This document shows, piece by piece, positions 22,600 to 38,251 of a DNA stretch of 64,000 nt. Position numbers and translations under genes: made by a program. The notes beneath the pieces were generated by a model that saw nothing but the letters and a program-made list of their open reading frames with translations, was not told the DNA's origin and made no database searches. Where the stretch lies: contig NC_041008.1 in NCBI RefSeq assembly GCF_004193775.1, positions 10,249,731 through 10,313,730 of the forward strand. Direction: 5' to 3'. This stretch comes from Glycine soja. Lineage: Eukaryota; Streptophyta; Magnoliopsida; Fabales; Fabaceae. How positions within the stretch are numbered: the first letter of the stretch is position 1; each line of letters starts with the position of its first letter.

Positions 22600-23502
22600 T
22601 TCACAGAACCCATAGAAACTTATTCATAGAACCAGAATTGGAGTGATTTGTTGCTGTAGAGATAGACTTGTTCTTCTTGTAATTGGGTGGATAATCATTC
22701 AGCTTATAGCATTGAGCCTTGGTGTGACCTTGAATACCACAACGTGCACAAATGAGACAATTTTTTTGATTTATTTTGTTCTTTAAATCAGAACCTTTCT
22801 TTATAGCAAAAGCATGAAAAGAAGTAGTAGACGCGGTACCAATTTCCTTCTGTTTGTTTTTCTTCTTGAACAACCAGAGAAAAAATCATCTTGGTAATGG
22901 AAGTAAAAGGATCCATAGAGAGGATCTGACCCCGAATCCAAAAGTAGGCTTCATTGAGACCCATCAAGAAATGCATAGCATACTCAAGTTGAGCATACTC
23001 ACACCAAGGTTTGATTCCATTGCCTGTGCAAGTATGTGCAGGCTTCAATTCTAATTGAGACTCCCAAATTGATCTCATTTTTGCATAATAAGAAGACACA
23101 CTCATGGAACCTTATTGAAGAGAAACTAAATCACGTTTCAACTAGAAAATTAAAGGTCCATTTGGTTGCTCAAAAGGATCCTTGAGATCATCCCAAATAG
23201 CTTATGTAGAAGAGCAATGTAGAACACTAACTTGCATCTTTTTTCAAAAGAGAATTCAAAAGCCAAGAAGCAACAATGTCGTCATTGCGATGCCAAGTAG
23301 CATGATACGCATGACCTAAAGCAGGTTCAACAATTGAACCATCAACGAAACCAAATTTGTTCTTGCCAAGAAGAGACATCTCCATTGCCTTCTTCCAAGA
23401 ACTGTAATTGTCACCCAATAACAGATGAGAAACCAACATTAAACCAGGATTGTCTAAAGAGTGAATGAAGAAAGGATTGGCATCATCCATCACAGCAGGC
23501 AT
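22600..23502 (-). pseudogene. Copia gag (nucleocapsid) with CCHC knuckle, broken
   Basis: The N-terminal frame (23227-23502) starts MPAVMDDANPFFIHSLDNPG and has SHLLLGDNYSSWKKAMEMSL, the copia-like gag N-terminal domain. A second frame (22788-23105) has YAQLEYAMHFLMGLNEAYFW and RGQILSMDPFTSITKMIFSL. The third (22601-22873) carries CARCGIQGHTKAQCYKL, a complete CCHC zinc knuckle that binds the genomic RNA. The domains are intact pieces in three frames. Confidence 0.8.
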
Positions 23503-23606
23503 GGGAGAAAACCAGAAAAAATTTCAACGAAGAAGAAGAAAAGTGCTTCAAAAGGAAGCTATGAAGAATCAGAGAATATTTGGAAAACGAATTCCAATTG
23601 ATACCA

Positions 23607-23768
23607 TGATAAACTAATAGAGTGAATAGAATTGATGGAATTGAATTACAAAGTATATATGGTTTATGACGCTTGTATACAAGGCCAAACTAACGGACTA
23701 ACTTCACGCCCAAGCTAACTACTTTAACTAACATAACAGAATACTCAACTAATTTTTACATTATCCCA
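23607..23768 (-). repeat. 5' LTR and primer-binding site of the copia element
   Basis: About 162 bp aligned with 19049-19214. On the minus strand it ends tttatca and is directly followed by TGGTATCA (23606-23599), the standard primer-binding site for initiator-Met tRNA. Confidence 0.85.
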
Positions 23769-23775
23769 TAAGTAC

Positions 23776-24222
23776 TAATGCAATCCTTTCTTATTCAAAT
23801 CTACACACATCTATGACTCCAAATAGCATTTTTCACTAATAAGATATAGTGACAATTTTAAGATGAACGGGCTACATCATACACTAGTAAGACACCATAA
23901 CAAAATTCATTATTAAAAAATGGTAATGGTAGCACAATATAACACAATTTTATTCCATTTGAAATAAATTTTAGTTTTTTTATCCATTCCATATGCTCTA
24001 ACAAATAACTAGGGTCTTCCTCCAAGACATTCAAAAAAGTTTACAGCATTTTTAAGTGTAGACAAGCCAATTTCATGAGACTTTTGGTTAAAATGAATGG
24101 GCAAAAGTATTGGGTTATGTGATAATAGTATATTGACTGAGTACGGACTACTGGGATAAAACAAATGTTCCCATTATAGATCAACATAATTAAAATAAGA
24201 GGACAACAATCAAGATAAAATT
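23776..24222. other. Intergenic, no recognisable gene
   Basis: Short AT-rich spacer between two retroelement segments. Nothing else seen. Confidence 0.5.
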
Positions 24223-24445
24223 TGTGACACCCTCTATCCCAACATACATATAAATAAATAAAACATATAAAAACATTGATAAACTAATTCACGTGGGTAA
24301 AGGTTCACATTCACTTCAATATTACCAAATAAAACTTATTAAAAATATATCCAGCTCAGAACAAGGCCATCAAAGTTTACAAAATAAATTTTGTTAAATT
24401 AGTGTGGTAAAATAAAATAAAATAACATTATGCAATAAAAATAAA

Positions 24446-25498
24446 AACTCTCTGAATGTATGAATACATGATTTTGATGATGTCAAAGAAGAATCAAACA
24501 AGACTGCTTCAAAGGATAAGCATTGCTTCAAGATTAATACAAGGTTGTTTCAACAAACAAAGTCTTGCTTCAAGATTAACTCAAGATCAACTCTTGCCTC
24601 AAAACAAAGTGTTTCCAAGACATCCAAGGCTCTGGTGATCGATTACTAGGCAGTGTAATCGATTACCAGAAAACAATTTTGAAAAATAGCTATTAAAAAG
24701 GGTTTTAAATTTGAATTTTGAACCTGTAATCGATTACCAGATGATTTGTAATCGATTACCAATAACGAAACTCTTGAAATTCAAATTCAAAAGTCACGAC
24801 CCTTCAAAATATAACTGTGAAATCGATTACCATAAGCATGCAATCGATTGCCAGTAAAAAAATTAAGAAATTTTTTTTTGAAAAGATACATCTCTTCAAA
24901 TCATTTTGAAAAGGCATGAAGGGCCTATATATATGTATGTCTAACTTCAAAAAGCAAGAGAGAGATATTCCTAGAGAACTTCATTATCAAATGCTCTCAC
25001 AACAACTCTTGGGCAAACACTTGCAAATCTATTGAGAGTTCATCCAGGAACTTCAAATTGTATTATCCACTCTAAATGAGAGAAATCTTTTTGTTCTTCT
25101 CAGAAAGTCAATTATAATCAAGAGACTGGTTGTCTCTTGAATTGTGAGTTTATTGAACACAAGGGAAAGGGATTTCTTGGGTGTTCAAAAGTTGTAAAAA
25201 AGATTTTACAAAGATAGTGAAAAATCTCAAGTAGGTTGCTTGAGGACTGGACGTAGGCACGAGAAGTGGTCGAACCAGTATAAATCGAGTTTGGATTTTT
25301 CTCTTCCCTCATCTTATTTATGTTATTGCAATCAATTTTGTCTTGCATATTTAAAGAACATTATTAAATTGATACTGCTTCTTTTTCTGCATTTTGAGTC
25401 TATCATTTAGAAGGGGGTTAAAAGTTTGTTAGTGGGAATTGTAAGACTTATTTCACCCCCTTGTCTTAAGTTATTGAGGCCACTTGTCCAACAAACTC
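24446..25498 (+). mobile_element. Solo LTR, 1,043 bp, with AACTC target duplication
   Basis: The segment 24451-25493 ends cacttgtccaaca and begins tctgaatgtatgaatacatg. It is flanked by AACTC on both sides (24446-24450 and 25494-25498). It holds six copies of an ATCGAT-centred palindrome, mostly gtaatcgattacc, between 24636 and 24852, then a TATA-like tatatatatg at about 24930, as expected for an LTR promoter. It continues with leader-like text to 25493. No coding region and no second LTR follow, so recombination between LTRs probably removed the body. The start is not the usual TG, which is either decay or a one-base error in my boundary. Confidence 0.7.
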
Positions 25499-27154
25499 AT
25501 CCCTAATATCACATTCTATTAGAGCACTTATGAGGTTCTTTAAAGTCATTCACCTAGTCATCTATTCCCATGAACACAAGGTTTGAAATCATCACAGGAT
25601 CCAAACACAAATAACACAGGGAGTGAGTTATCACATTTTAAAAAAAATACAAATAAACAAAGACGTAATCAAAATAAATTATGGAAGTATTTATAACATA
25701 ACTCAACTTAATACAATCCACGTCACTTCATCACTTTATCATTTAAAATTCATTTTTCAATCACCAATCACATTGCACATGAATCACACACTCGGATCAA
25801 GATGTAATGATACTCATTAATTTCATAATAGGCAATTAACAAACATTATGCAATAATTATACTAAGACTTAAGCCTATATGCAATGTGGTATCATGCCAG
25901 TGAAAAACCATACTGGGGCACTTAGGAGTACATAACAAGACACACCATACAATGGGTATATCAGGTCACTCTCACAAAGTAAAATCATAAGGTGACCAAT
26001 CAGGGTCATTCTGTTTTGTGAGAATGCTTCAACTATATGGGATTAACATATGGCTTAAAAGAGCACTCAAACTGAGTGTCTTTACCCTAAAGGCCTAGAT
26101 TCTAAAGAATCTGTTAGGGACTGACCTTTATGATTCAGGTCCAATCCCTAAAAAAAATTTGCATGCAGACACTGTTCATGAATTATACAATACCCACAAC
26201 CTCACACTCGTGTTTCAAACACGTTTAACACATTGCACTACAATTTAACACTTTAGGTTCCTAACTAGGAATCCTACACTTTCCCTTTAACACTACGCAT
26301 AAACATTTTTCTCAAGGTAAACACCAGTCAAGTTATTATATAATTCACAGCTCACAACATAAGTATTATCACATCAAGTGTTAACCGCACACTTATTCAC
26401 AACAAAAATTCATGTCCACAGTTTTAACATATATCAACGTCACAATTCACCATCACATATTTACGTGTATTTCTCACAAATCAACGCATGTTCAATTTTG
26501 CACTTATATTCAATCCCAATAACAATTTTATGATCTCAAAGCAGCATGTTATCTCACAATTCACCATATATTCAATTTATCACTTAGGCACAATTTTAAC
26601 CATAATTTCATAATCTCAATATAACAATTTATCATGCTAATCTAGCAAATCTTGTCCAAAGTACAAACAATTTATACAAAAATATTTCTCACAACATGGG
26701 GAATAAAATCCCTCAAACAATTTCACACAATCATATCAAAATCCTAGGTTAAAAATACGAAAACACCAAGAGCACTCAATTTTATCAACCAATTCGTATT
26801 AGGACATCAATTGGTCCATCAAACACAACAATATTGTAATTATAATCATAAAGGAAAAATTATAATTCAATAAACATCCCAAAATAAATCTCAATTTGAT
26901 CCCTTAAGGATCCTCACACATGTTTATTCTAACCCCAATTGCGATAAACTCATCCCTTACCTCTAAGCGGACTCACGTGTGTAGTCCAAAAATGATAGTG
27001 GTGTCTCTATCAATTCTCTAAGATTCCTTAAGTTTTTCCTCTATTTGCTCTGTTAGGATTTCCAAGCATTAAAGAGAATGGGAAGAGATTATAGCCTTCA
27101 TTTTACTGTCAACGTGCGAGACTAATTTTTTCCTGCAAAAATATTATTTTACAA

Positions 27155-27450
27155 ATCCCAACGTTGAGAATATGAAAAAATGGGTTCCGAAGGAGATGTC
27201 CAAATTTCATGACGATCCAACGGTTTATTAGTCCAAGATTGTAATTTTATTGGGATAGATTTTGGGTGTATGCGGAAAAAGAGAAAACCTTGTGTGAGGA
27301 ACATTTCTTCCACCACAGACATTAAAATCCCAACGGTGGGTATGTGCAAAAATAAGTTCTGAATCACGTGTTCAAATTTCAGGAGGATCCAACGGTTAAG
27401 AAATCTGAGATTGTCATTTTAATGAGACAAGTTTGAGTATATGCAAAAAA
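27155..27450. repeat. Two diverged tandem units in the LTR-like segment
   Basis: The series aaatcccaacg(t/g)t, atatg..aaaaa, gggttc/aagttc, tccaaatttca, gatccaacggtt occurs first at 27155-27230 and again at 27326-27400, with similar spacing. Period about 170 bp. Confidence 0.6.
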
Positions 27451-27452
27451 AA

Positions 27453-27662
27453 GTGTCGTAAATGTAAAGAGTGATTTATTACATCTATATTTATAGTTAG
27501 GGTATTATTGTCCTTTTATTTAGTGTCGTAAGTGTAAAAAATGACCTATTACATTTTTATTTATAACTAGGATACTCTTGTCTTTTTATTTAGTGTCGTA
27601 GATGTAAAGAGTGACTTATTACGTCTCTATTTATAGTTAGGGTATTCTTATCCTTTTATTTA
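27453..27662. repeat. Three tandem 70-bp units
   Basis: gtgtcgta restarts at 27453, 27523 and 27593. Each unit continues (a/g)atgtaaa, gtga(t/c)(t/c)tattac, tatttatagttagggtat and tccttttattta. The period is exactly 70 bp. Confidence 0.9.
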
Positions 27663-27946
27663 CTCTTTATTTTTACTTATTTATTTATTTTATAAAAAAA
27701 TTATTTTATTTCTTATCAAATGAATAAATAAAATATCATTTTTATTTCCCTTCAAATCATTATTTTAATTAATAAAATTATTTCTCCTTATTTATTTAAT
27801 TATAAAAATCTCATCATTTTTCTAAGACTCTACTCATTTTTAAATAAAAAATCATTTTTAATTTATTTTAAAAAATAAAATATTACAAAATTTATCATAA
27901 AGTTTAAATCCCCTATTAAATTACTTTTCCCTTTTAAAATATCACA

Positions 27947-28448
27947 TCCAAGTGGTAATGCGGTGCATTATTGATACATTGCTAGCTTTCCGCACCAATT
28001 AATGCATTATAATTGATTTATTAAATTATTCTTTACACACTTTTGTGGTATTATTTCATTGACATCAAATGTTTCCGTTATACCATGACTTTTGTAAATA
28101 AAACTACACCAATGTAATTTTTTTAATAATAGTTTGGATTTTAAATGTTAACTTACTTTTTATTTATGCAAAAAAAAATTGATTTATTTTAAGTTATTGT
28201 CGCATTTTATTTTATTTTTCTTAAAATTATTTGTTAAGAAGTTTATTTAAATTAATTCTTAATTATTAATACTACAAATCATATTTTAATGATGTACAAG
28301 TACGTCTGATTTAATCCCTTTCAACTTCCTCAATGTGCACGTGTGAAACAAATGATGAAACCCACAAATCGATTTAAAGATACACCTTCTTTGAAATTGA
28401 TTTGTTTTGAGTCCATTTTTAGAAAAACTGTCATCTTGAGTAATCACC
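27947..28448. other. Intergenic, no recognisable gene
   Basis: AT-rich spacer. Nothing beyond short homopolymers. Confidence 0.5.
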
Positions 28449-28650
28449 TAGGGGTGGGTAAATGGGTCCAGGTCCATGGATTGGTCCACGGGGTCCGAGA
28501 TCTGCGCGGATTACGAACCAATTTTTTTAAACGGGTCCATGATTATGTTATATTTTTGGGCTCGCTTAACCCACGGACTATGCGGGTTTGGCTCATGGGG
28601 TCCGCGAGTTTGCCCGCAGCCCGCATTAGGTTTGATTTGTCTACCCAATT
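28449..28650 (+). mobile_element. Short GC-richer repeat, possibly a hAT-like MITE remnant
   Basis: The block starts taggggtgggtaaatggg and is rich in ggtcc, gcggg and cgcgg words (gggtccaggtccatgg, ggggtccgcgag). It ends near gtctaccca, a weak inverted match to the start. Starts of the form TAGGGGTGGGCAA occur in hAT-type plant MITEs. No 8-bp duplication could be fixed, so the class is tentative. Its open frames carry no domain. Confidence 0.35.
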
Positions 28651-29981
28651 ATATTAGGTTTAATTTTCTCTTTTTTCACTTTAAACTTTTCTTTTAAAAT
28701 AATAGATAAAGAAATATATTAGATAAGATAAAAATTTAAAGATAAAAATAAAAGATTTAAATTAAGAGATGATAAAGATAAAAGAAATGATAAGATAAGA
28801 AAAATAAAAGATGACAGAAATAAAAGATTGAGATAAAAAAAGATAAGTAATAACATGTTAAAAATATTACTTTTTGATATTTTCTCGATCTTTTTTTTCT
28901 TTTAAGTTATCATTTTCATATCTGCAAGTCATAAATAATAAAAATATCAATTCTTATCATTATAAAAAATAACTCACATTGTGGTTACTACCATTGTAGC
29001 AAGAACACTTGTTCTCCTCACGGGTTTTTTACCAGGAAAACAAAACAAAACACGACTCATGCTCACGCAGTCACACGCGACACACCCTAACGGCACAGCC
29101 TCCGTCCACCACCGCGTCACCATGCAAAGTACATCTCTTCTCTCTAGAATTTATTTTTATCCAATTTTTGGGACTGTATATTAGACTATATATTGGACTA
29201 CAGCATGCTATAATCATTTTAATTTCATAATTTATAGATTAATCATCCTATATACAGCTTTATACTTTTTAAATTTCACCAAAATAATGCGTTCAAACAC
29301 CTACAAATTTGCCCTTGATCTTATGGAAGATGATTGATTGCCGTGTGTTTGTTTCTAATCTAAGCTCAGTGAGAAACATGATGTGCAAGCACTTTATCCT
29401 ATACATGATTTAGTTAATAAGATAGAGTGGACAAGGTCTAAATATCTAAGGTGTGCAAAACACAACATTTCTGCTATATTTGTTTTTAATCTATATGGTA
29501 GCTGCAGTACTGTTGGATAATATGTAATTGGAATTTAGTTTTATAAATGTAGTTATCACTTTTACTGGTATTCTTTTACACTTCATATTCTGACATCTTG
29601 TAGAATTAAGATGTTTAAACTATACCTTGCATTTCCCTTGCCAACTTGAGCGTAAAAAGGTGTTGATGAATCTTGTAACTAGTTTAATGATAATTTAGCC
29701 AAAGTCGGCTTCTCAATTAAGGATTCACATAACTGTACAATACACTGAAAATGTATTGCCACACTTATTGAATACATTTAACATGTGTCATTTAATATAT
29801 TTTGAACAAGCAACTACTCTGCTCTGCTACCATGTCATTTTTCAGTGTTAGATCTTGCTTGTGTTGTTTTTGTGATCCCAACTCTAGTATGCCTGAATGA
29901 ATTTCTATTTTTAAAACATATGTTGTTCTTGTTACTAGATATTGGACTGATGATTGTCTGAACTCTGTAGCTTATTTGTTT
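28651..29981 (+). promoter_or_regulatory. Upstream region and probable 5' UTR intron of the small gene at 29982
   Basis: The part 28651-28980 is purine-rich and AT-rich (many gataaa words). A GC-richer stretch at 29010-29125, including acacgcgacacaccctaacg and gtccaccaccgcgtcacc, looks like a leader. A possible donor AAA|GTACAT lies at about 29128, and an acceptor ctctgtag ends near 29970, 12 nt before the ATG. A 5' UTR intron of about 0.85 kb is therefore likely but not proven. Confidence 0.4.
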
Positions 29982-30272
29982 ATGAGGACAAAGAAGAAGG
30001 ATACTGGTGAGGAGGAGCAAGATGTAACTCGTGTCTCAACTAAGGATGCTACCCCTCATGTTGTTGAGATGCCTGTGCCGCCACCATCTATTACAAATCC
30101 CATGATCAAACGAGAGCCAATTCCAGAAAACGAACAATGTGAACTCTTGAAGTGGATATTGGAAGAGAAGAGGAAGGTCAAAGCAAAAGACGCAGAGGAG
30201 AAGCGGAAAATTGATGAAGAGAAAGCTCTGCTTAAAAAGCTTATTCGGTCAAAATCCATCCCAAGTGTCTAA
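29982..30272 (+). CDS. Small highly charged plant protein of unknown function (96 aa)
   Basis: An intact frame from ATG 29982 to TAA 30272. It starts MRTKKKDTGEEEQDVTRVST, has a proline patch (MPVPPPSITNPMIKREPIPE) and ends in a Lys/Glu-rich, probably coiled-coil helix (about residues 51-91) with LLKWILEEKRKVKAKDAEEK and KALLKKLIRSKSIPSV. No signal peptide or membrane segment is visible. The wording resembles a family of short uncharacterised plant proteins ending IRAKSIPS-; I cannot name it. Codon use and the absence of lesions suggest a real gene. The ATG lies just after a plausible splice acceptor, so an upstream coding exon is possible, but none was recognised. Confidence 0.65.
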   Translation: MRTKKKDTGEEEQDVTRVSTKDATPHVVEMPVPPPSITNPMIKREPIPENEQCELLKWILEEKRKVKAKDAEEKRKIDEEKALLKKLIRSKSIPSV

Positions 30273-30721
30273 TGATGTTATCTTTATCGTCAGGGAAAAA
30301 AGTTCTTGAATTCAAATGTACTTGAATTGATTCATCCAATGCTTTTATTTTCTGTTGGTTTTTTGTTGGATTCTAGATTATAGATTTGTGAATTTGAGAG
30401 TTCAGGGTCCTGACATCCTAAATTGTCATTTGCAGAATTTTGGATGTGGTTCACTGGTTCTTTTGGTTCTGACAATAATACAAGTTGATGGCACTTGATT
30501 TACAATGTCCATGTTCTTTTTTACCTATAGATGTCATTTGGATTTTCAATATATTTATTGGTTTTGTGAATAAAGCCAAATTTGAGTTAGAGCCTCAGCA
30601 CATGGCAAGTGCAGAGGCTGGTGAGCAGTGTTGCTTAGCTAATTTAAAGCACTAAGGTGAGGGTACTAATTAAATTGTCAAAGGCAATTAAATTTTATTG
30701 AATTTAAGTATTCACTCTTAA
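30273..30721 (+). other. Probable 3' UTR of the small gene and spacer
   Basis: No coding potential. T-rich sequence with tgaataaagcc at about 30565, a possible AATAAA poly(A) signal for the gene at 29982-30272. Confidence 0.4.
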
Positions 30722-30912
30722 GCTATGAAGCACAAACATCCCATCCCCTTACCGTGTCCAAGTGTCCGACACGTGTCCGGATGTCCGACACGTGTTCGTG
30801 TTTGACAAGACACCGATACTGACAAGTAAATCAACATCCCATTAACTTTTTTAAGAGGTGAGGTGTCCACGTGTTGTGTCCGGTGTCTGTGTCAGTGTCG
30901 GTGCTTCATAGC
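30722..30912. mobile_element. MITE, 191 bp, 12-bp perfect terminal inverted repeats
   Basis: The left end gctatgaagcac (30722-30733) and right end gtgcttcatagc (30901-30912) are perfect inverted repeats. TCTTAA flanks both ends (30716-30721 and 30913-30918). The interior is GC-richer with repeated tgtccgacacgtgtc words, partly palindromic. A 6-bp duplication does not fit Tourist (3 bp) or typical MULE (9 bp) elements exactly, so the superfamily is open. Confidence 0.8.
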
Positions 30913-31615
30913 TCTTAAGTTCCTTCCATGAAAAACATTATGCATGGATCTAGAAATATAAGATTGTCATTGATTAGATTATTTCAAATTAGTTGTTGGA
31001 TGACACCATTTCTATTAGAATCTCAAATCTCACTATATAAATAGAAAAGGTGGGAGGTTTTTGGAATAATAATTTTATGGTAGTGCCACTCTATAATTTC
31101 ATGAGTAAAACATTGAACTGTTAGACCTTTTTCTATTAATTTCACCATTGTCTTTAATTTTTTGACTTCATTACTATGCTCTTATTGCTCCTAGATTGAT
31201 GGTGATTGTGTGTGTAAACCAAAACTTATTATTTCTCATGAATTTCTTTAATTATGGGTTCTCTTTTGCTTTTGAGTATTTATATATGTAGTATAAGCTA
31301 TTTAATTTTTATTATAATATTTAAAATAGCAGCCACCCTGTTCCTTCTATCTTGATATATCATTTTCAAAGTTGGCTGCTATGTGTTGCTATCTGAGATT
31401 GATATATTCATAATTCTTTACTTATTGAATTTTGAATTGAAGTCTAGAAGACTGTCAAGTATTAGTATACTTAAGGGTTAGAGGGTTGTATTTTTTAATG
31501 CATTATTACACACACATGTTAATATTGCGTTCTATTATTCCACCATATGTTAATATTGTATTCTATTATTAAGTGTTTATCCTCTCTTTGCTGAATTACT
31601 GTGTTTGTTTGTTAG
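30913..31615 (+). other. Spacer before the helicase pseudogene
   Basis: AT-rich and intron-like. The right end, gtttgtttgttag at 31603-31615, is a good splice acceptor. The first exon expected for an RH20 gene (starting MSRYDSR in Arabidopsis) was not found here. Confidence 0.5.
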
Positions 31616-35400
<3,785 letters not shown>

Positions 35401-38178
35401 TCGATGAAGGAAGGTGCAGACAGACCAACTTGATTGACGGAGGAAACTCCCAAGAATCATGCCATTTGTGTTATTACCGACATTATATTATCTTGATAAT
35501 TAGTGTAAACTTGTAAGCCTAATAGGACTTTAGTATTCTTGTTTTTCAATTTTTTTTCTTCAGATGTCCCATCAGACAATTGTTCATAAACCATAGTTGA
35601 TACCGCAACAATACATTATTATTATTTATCCTTATGGTTTACGAGTTGTTCTGAAATTTGAACCCCTAAAATCTACTCTTTTTTTGGCTACTGCATTGCA
35701 GTTTGGTAGGGAGAGAATTACACAGAAATTTAAGAATTTATTATGGGAATGTTTTTCATTTTTTAGTTTTATTTATAAAATTATCTTATATTCTATTTTG
35801 TAAATATTTATAAAAAAAATAATAAAAATAATAATAAAATTTCATATAATTTCTTATACAAATTTTAAAAAATCGGAGAGAAAAATGGTTTTATGCTTAA
35901 TAAGTAAAATAAACACTTTATATATGAATTGAAATATACAATTTGGAGAATGGAGAGTTAAGTTTTTATTTTTCAATTTGACATTTTCAATCTCTTTTAA
36001 ATTTGCATTTCACTTTATGCGCAATTAGTCATAATATATCTACCATTTCAAATTAATTTTTAAATCTTTTCTATATACTTGATATACCCAATGGTTTGTG
36101 CATTTCAAAATCACTTTGTAAAAAAAATCTTTTTTTATATACTTATGGTATTGAGTCTAACATGTTTATATAATATAGAGTATGATTACTATAACTGTTT
36201 TTTTTTTTTTTTGGTAAAGAATCATTTTTTTAAATAATAACTTCTTTTAGCTTTTCATGTATTCGTTCTAGCTTTTCAAATCTAAATAAAAATATTTAAA
36301 TCTTATTAACATTTGAAATTTTTTTTTATGATTTCAAATATATTTTCCAAAACAAAAACAAATAAAACCTAATATAAATTAGGTTATAAGTCCCTTTTTC
36401 AAATATATTTCCATTCCTAACTTGAGCTTGTAAGTAATAGAATCTATCAATCATAATGTATACATGGAATACATTGACATTTTGTTGGAATGAGAAGTGA
36501 CTTCATTATGGAATGATACATTTTTTCAAACTCCCTCCAATCAATGGTTGAAGTTAGTTCCTCAAATTGGTGACGAATTAAAATTTGAGGTGTTAAAATT
36601 TGCACTATTTGACACGTTAATCTAGAAAAAGTGAAAAACATCTTATTAGTGAATTGTAACGAGGTAGATAATGTGAAAAAAAAAAGGTATAGATTAAAAA
36701 GAGAAAAAAGTGTCATATGCATGGGAAACAGTGTGATCTAGCATAGTAGAGTTAAGAACAGGAGTAGAGTTAAGAATTGAAATTTGAAAGGGTTGAATGG
36801 TGGAATAAGGTTGGTGAAGAGTGAGTGAGAGACAAGGAAAGAATGAGTGAAGAAGGTCCTCGAGAGCTATATACGGAGAAGCCCCCGTAAAGGTTCATTT
36901 TTTTTTCTCTCTTTTTCTTTCGACCAAAACAAATTGTGGAAAATCAAATCAAATCTTTTGTTTTGATTCAAAGTTTGTGGCTTTGGTAACAACGCAAATG
37001 AAGCAGGTTAGGGGGCGACAGAAATCGGACGGTTCTCCTTGCCGGCAGCGATGGGAACACACGCTGTTTTTTTTTTTTTTCACAAATCATATCACAAAAC
37101 TTTGATAAATCAATACTTAATCAATCACCCTTTACACAAGATCCTGTGTTAAACTTCTTTTTTTTAGAAAATGTTTTATTAACCTTCATATTGATCAAGA
37201 CCAAAGAAAGAAAGATAAGATCAAGAAAAGAAGGACAACACTCTTGATTCACCCCTTATTTCTAGAGAAGCTAATCACATTATCTAATACAAATTCGAAT
37301 TAGATTTTCACTAGCATATAGAATCCTTACTGACAATCATAAAATCTAAATCCCTGGTAGCCACGAAAGAGAAGAGTAGTTAGGCACCCAAGCCAACATC
37401 AATTCCTATCAACGAGTAGAAGGAAGAGAAAGACGTAGACACCCAATCCTATGATCATCTGTGAAGTCTAAGAGAAACTTACCCTTATCCCAAACTAGAA
37501 AAACTTATTCCAGCTTACCTTTAACAACTCAGGCACAAACAAGTAATGTGTAAAAACACACACGAAAGAGCAGAGTCAAAGAGAGACACAGCTCATTTTT
37601 GCAAAAAATCTTGTTTAGGTGTCTTCTTGAACTTAAGAGAGTATCACAACTCACTTTACACAAAAAAGATCTTCATAATCAAATATTAGAAGTTGTGAGT
37701 CACTATTCATAAGCACTTTTCTTCTCTTCTTCCTTCTACTCATCTCAACACATATTCTAACTATCTCCCAAAGGTAGTTTAGAACTATTAAAAATTAGTT
37801 GAATTATATAATTGATTACTATAAGACTCTAATCAGATTAAAACAAGAATTTTCTCATTATTCACGCATGAAGATACATATGCACATATAATATGATCGC
37901 AAATTTTCTTAAAATATCATGTACATAATTTAGTTTTTTTTTTCTCCCTACTACATATTATATGGTAATGGGTAAAGACCGCACTCATCTGTACTCTTGT
38001 ATGTTCATGTCCTATTAATACCTTTTCATACCATGTGTACTTTGAAGAAATTCTCACACTTATTTAGTGGAAATCATTTCATTGTGAGTCTCTGGTTAGG
38101 TAATTTGTGCTTGTCATAACAATAATATGGTCACAACGATTTTTAGTTTTCTGTTCCTCATTATGTTTTGTTAGAAAT

Positions 38179-38181
<3 letters not shown>
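35401..38181. other. Intergenic, no recognised gene
   Basis: The first 300 bp follow the helicase pseudogene and resemble its 3' UTR. At 36990-37065 a short GC-richer run (gttagggggcgacagaaatc) starts with ATG at 36999 but leads to a frame of about 30 codons ending in poly-Phe; it could be a relic of a first exon. 37080-37800 is mid-GC, retroelement-like text without a partner. The rest is AT-rich. Confidence 0.4.

Positions 38182-38247
<66 letters not shown>
38182..38247. repeat. (TA)n microsatellite
   Basis: About 33 uninterrupted TA units. Confidence 0.97.

Positions 38248-38251
<4 letters not shown>

Larger units (their letters stand above)
19042..23775 (-). mobile_element. Ty1/copia retrotransposon with short LTRs, nearly complete but decayed
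   Basis: The element reads on the minus strand from its 5' LTR at 23607-23768 to its 3' LTR at 19049-19214, about 4.7 kb. Both LTRs begin TGGGA and end in ttatca on the minus strand. TAAGTAC stands directly outside both ends (19042-19048 and 23769-23775). The order gag, integrase, reverse transcriptase, RNase H is that of copia. The polyprotein frame is broken many times, so it cannot move by itself. The two LTRs have diverged in many positions, including a 4-6 bp length difference, which suggests an old insertion. Confidence 0.9.
24223..27946 (-). mobile_element. Large LTR-like segment (gypsy type?), host of a nested solo LTR
   Basis: The plus-strand ends are tgtgacaccctctatccc (24223) and ttttaaaatatcaca (27946), so on the minus strand the segment starts TGTGATATTTT and ends GGTGTCACA, TG...CA with a 5-bp inverted terminus. 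Without the nested 1.05 kb insertion it is about 2.7 kb. It has no open frame of a retroelement protein but contains two kinds of tandem repeats near its 5' side, as long plant LTRs often do. No target duplication was found (aaatt left, tccaa right), so it may be one LTR of a broken element. The superfamily is a guess. Confidence 0.5.
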
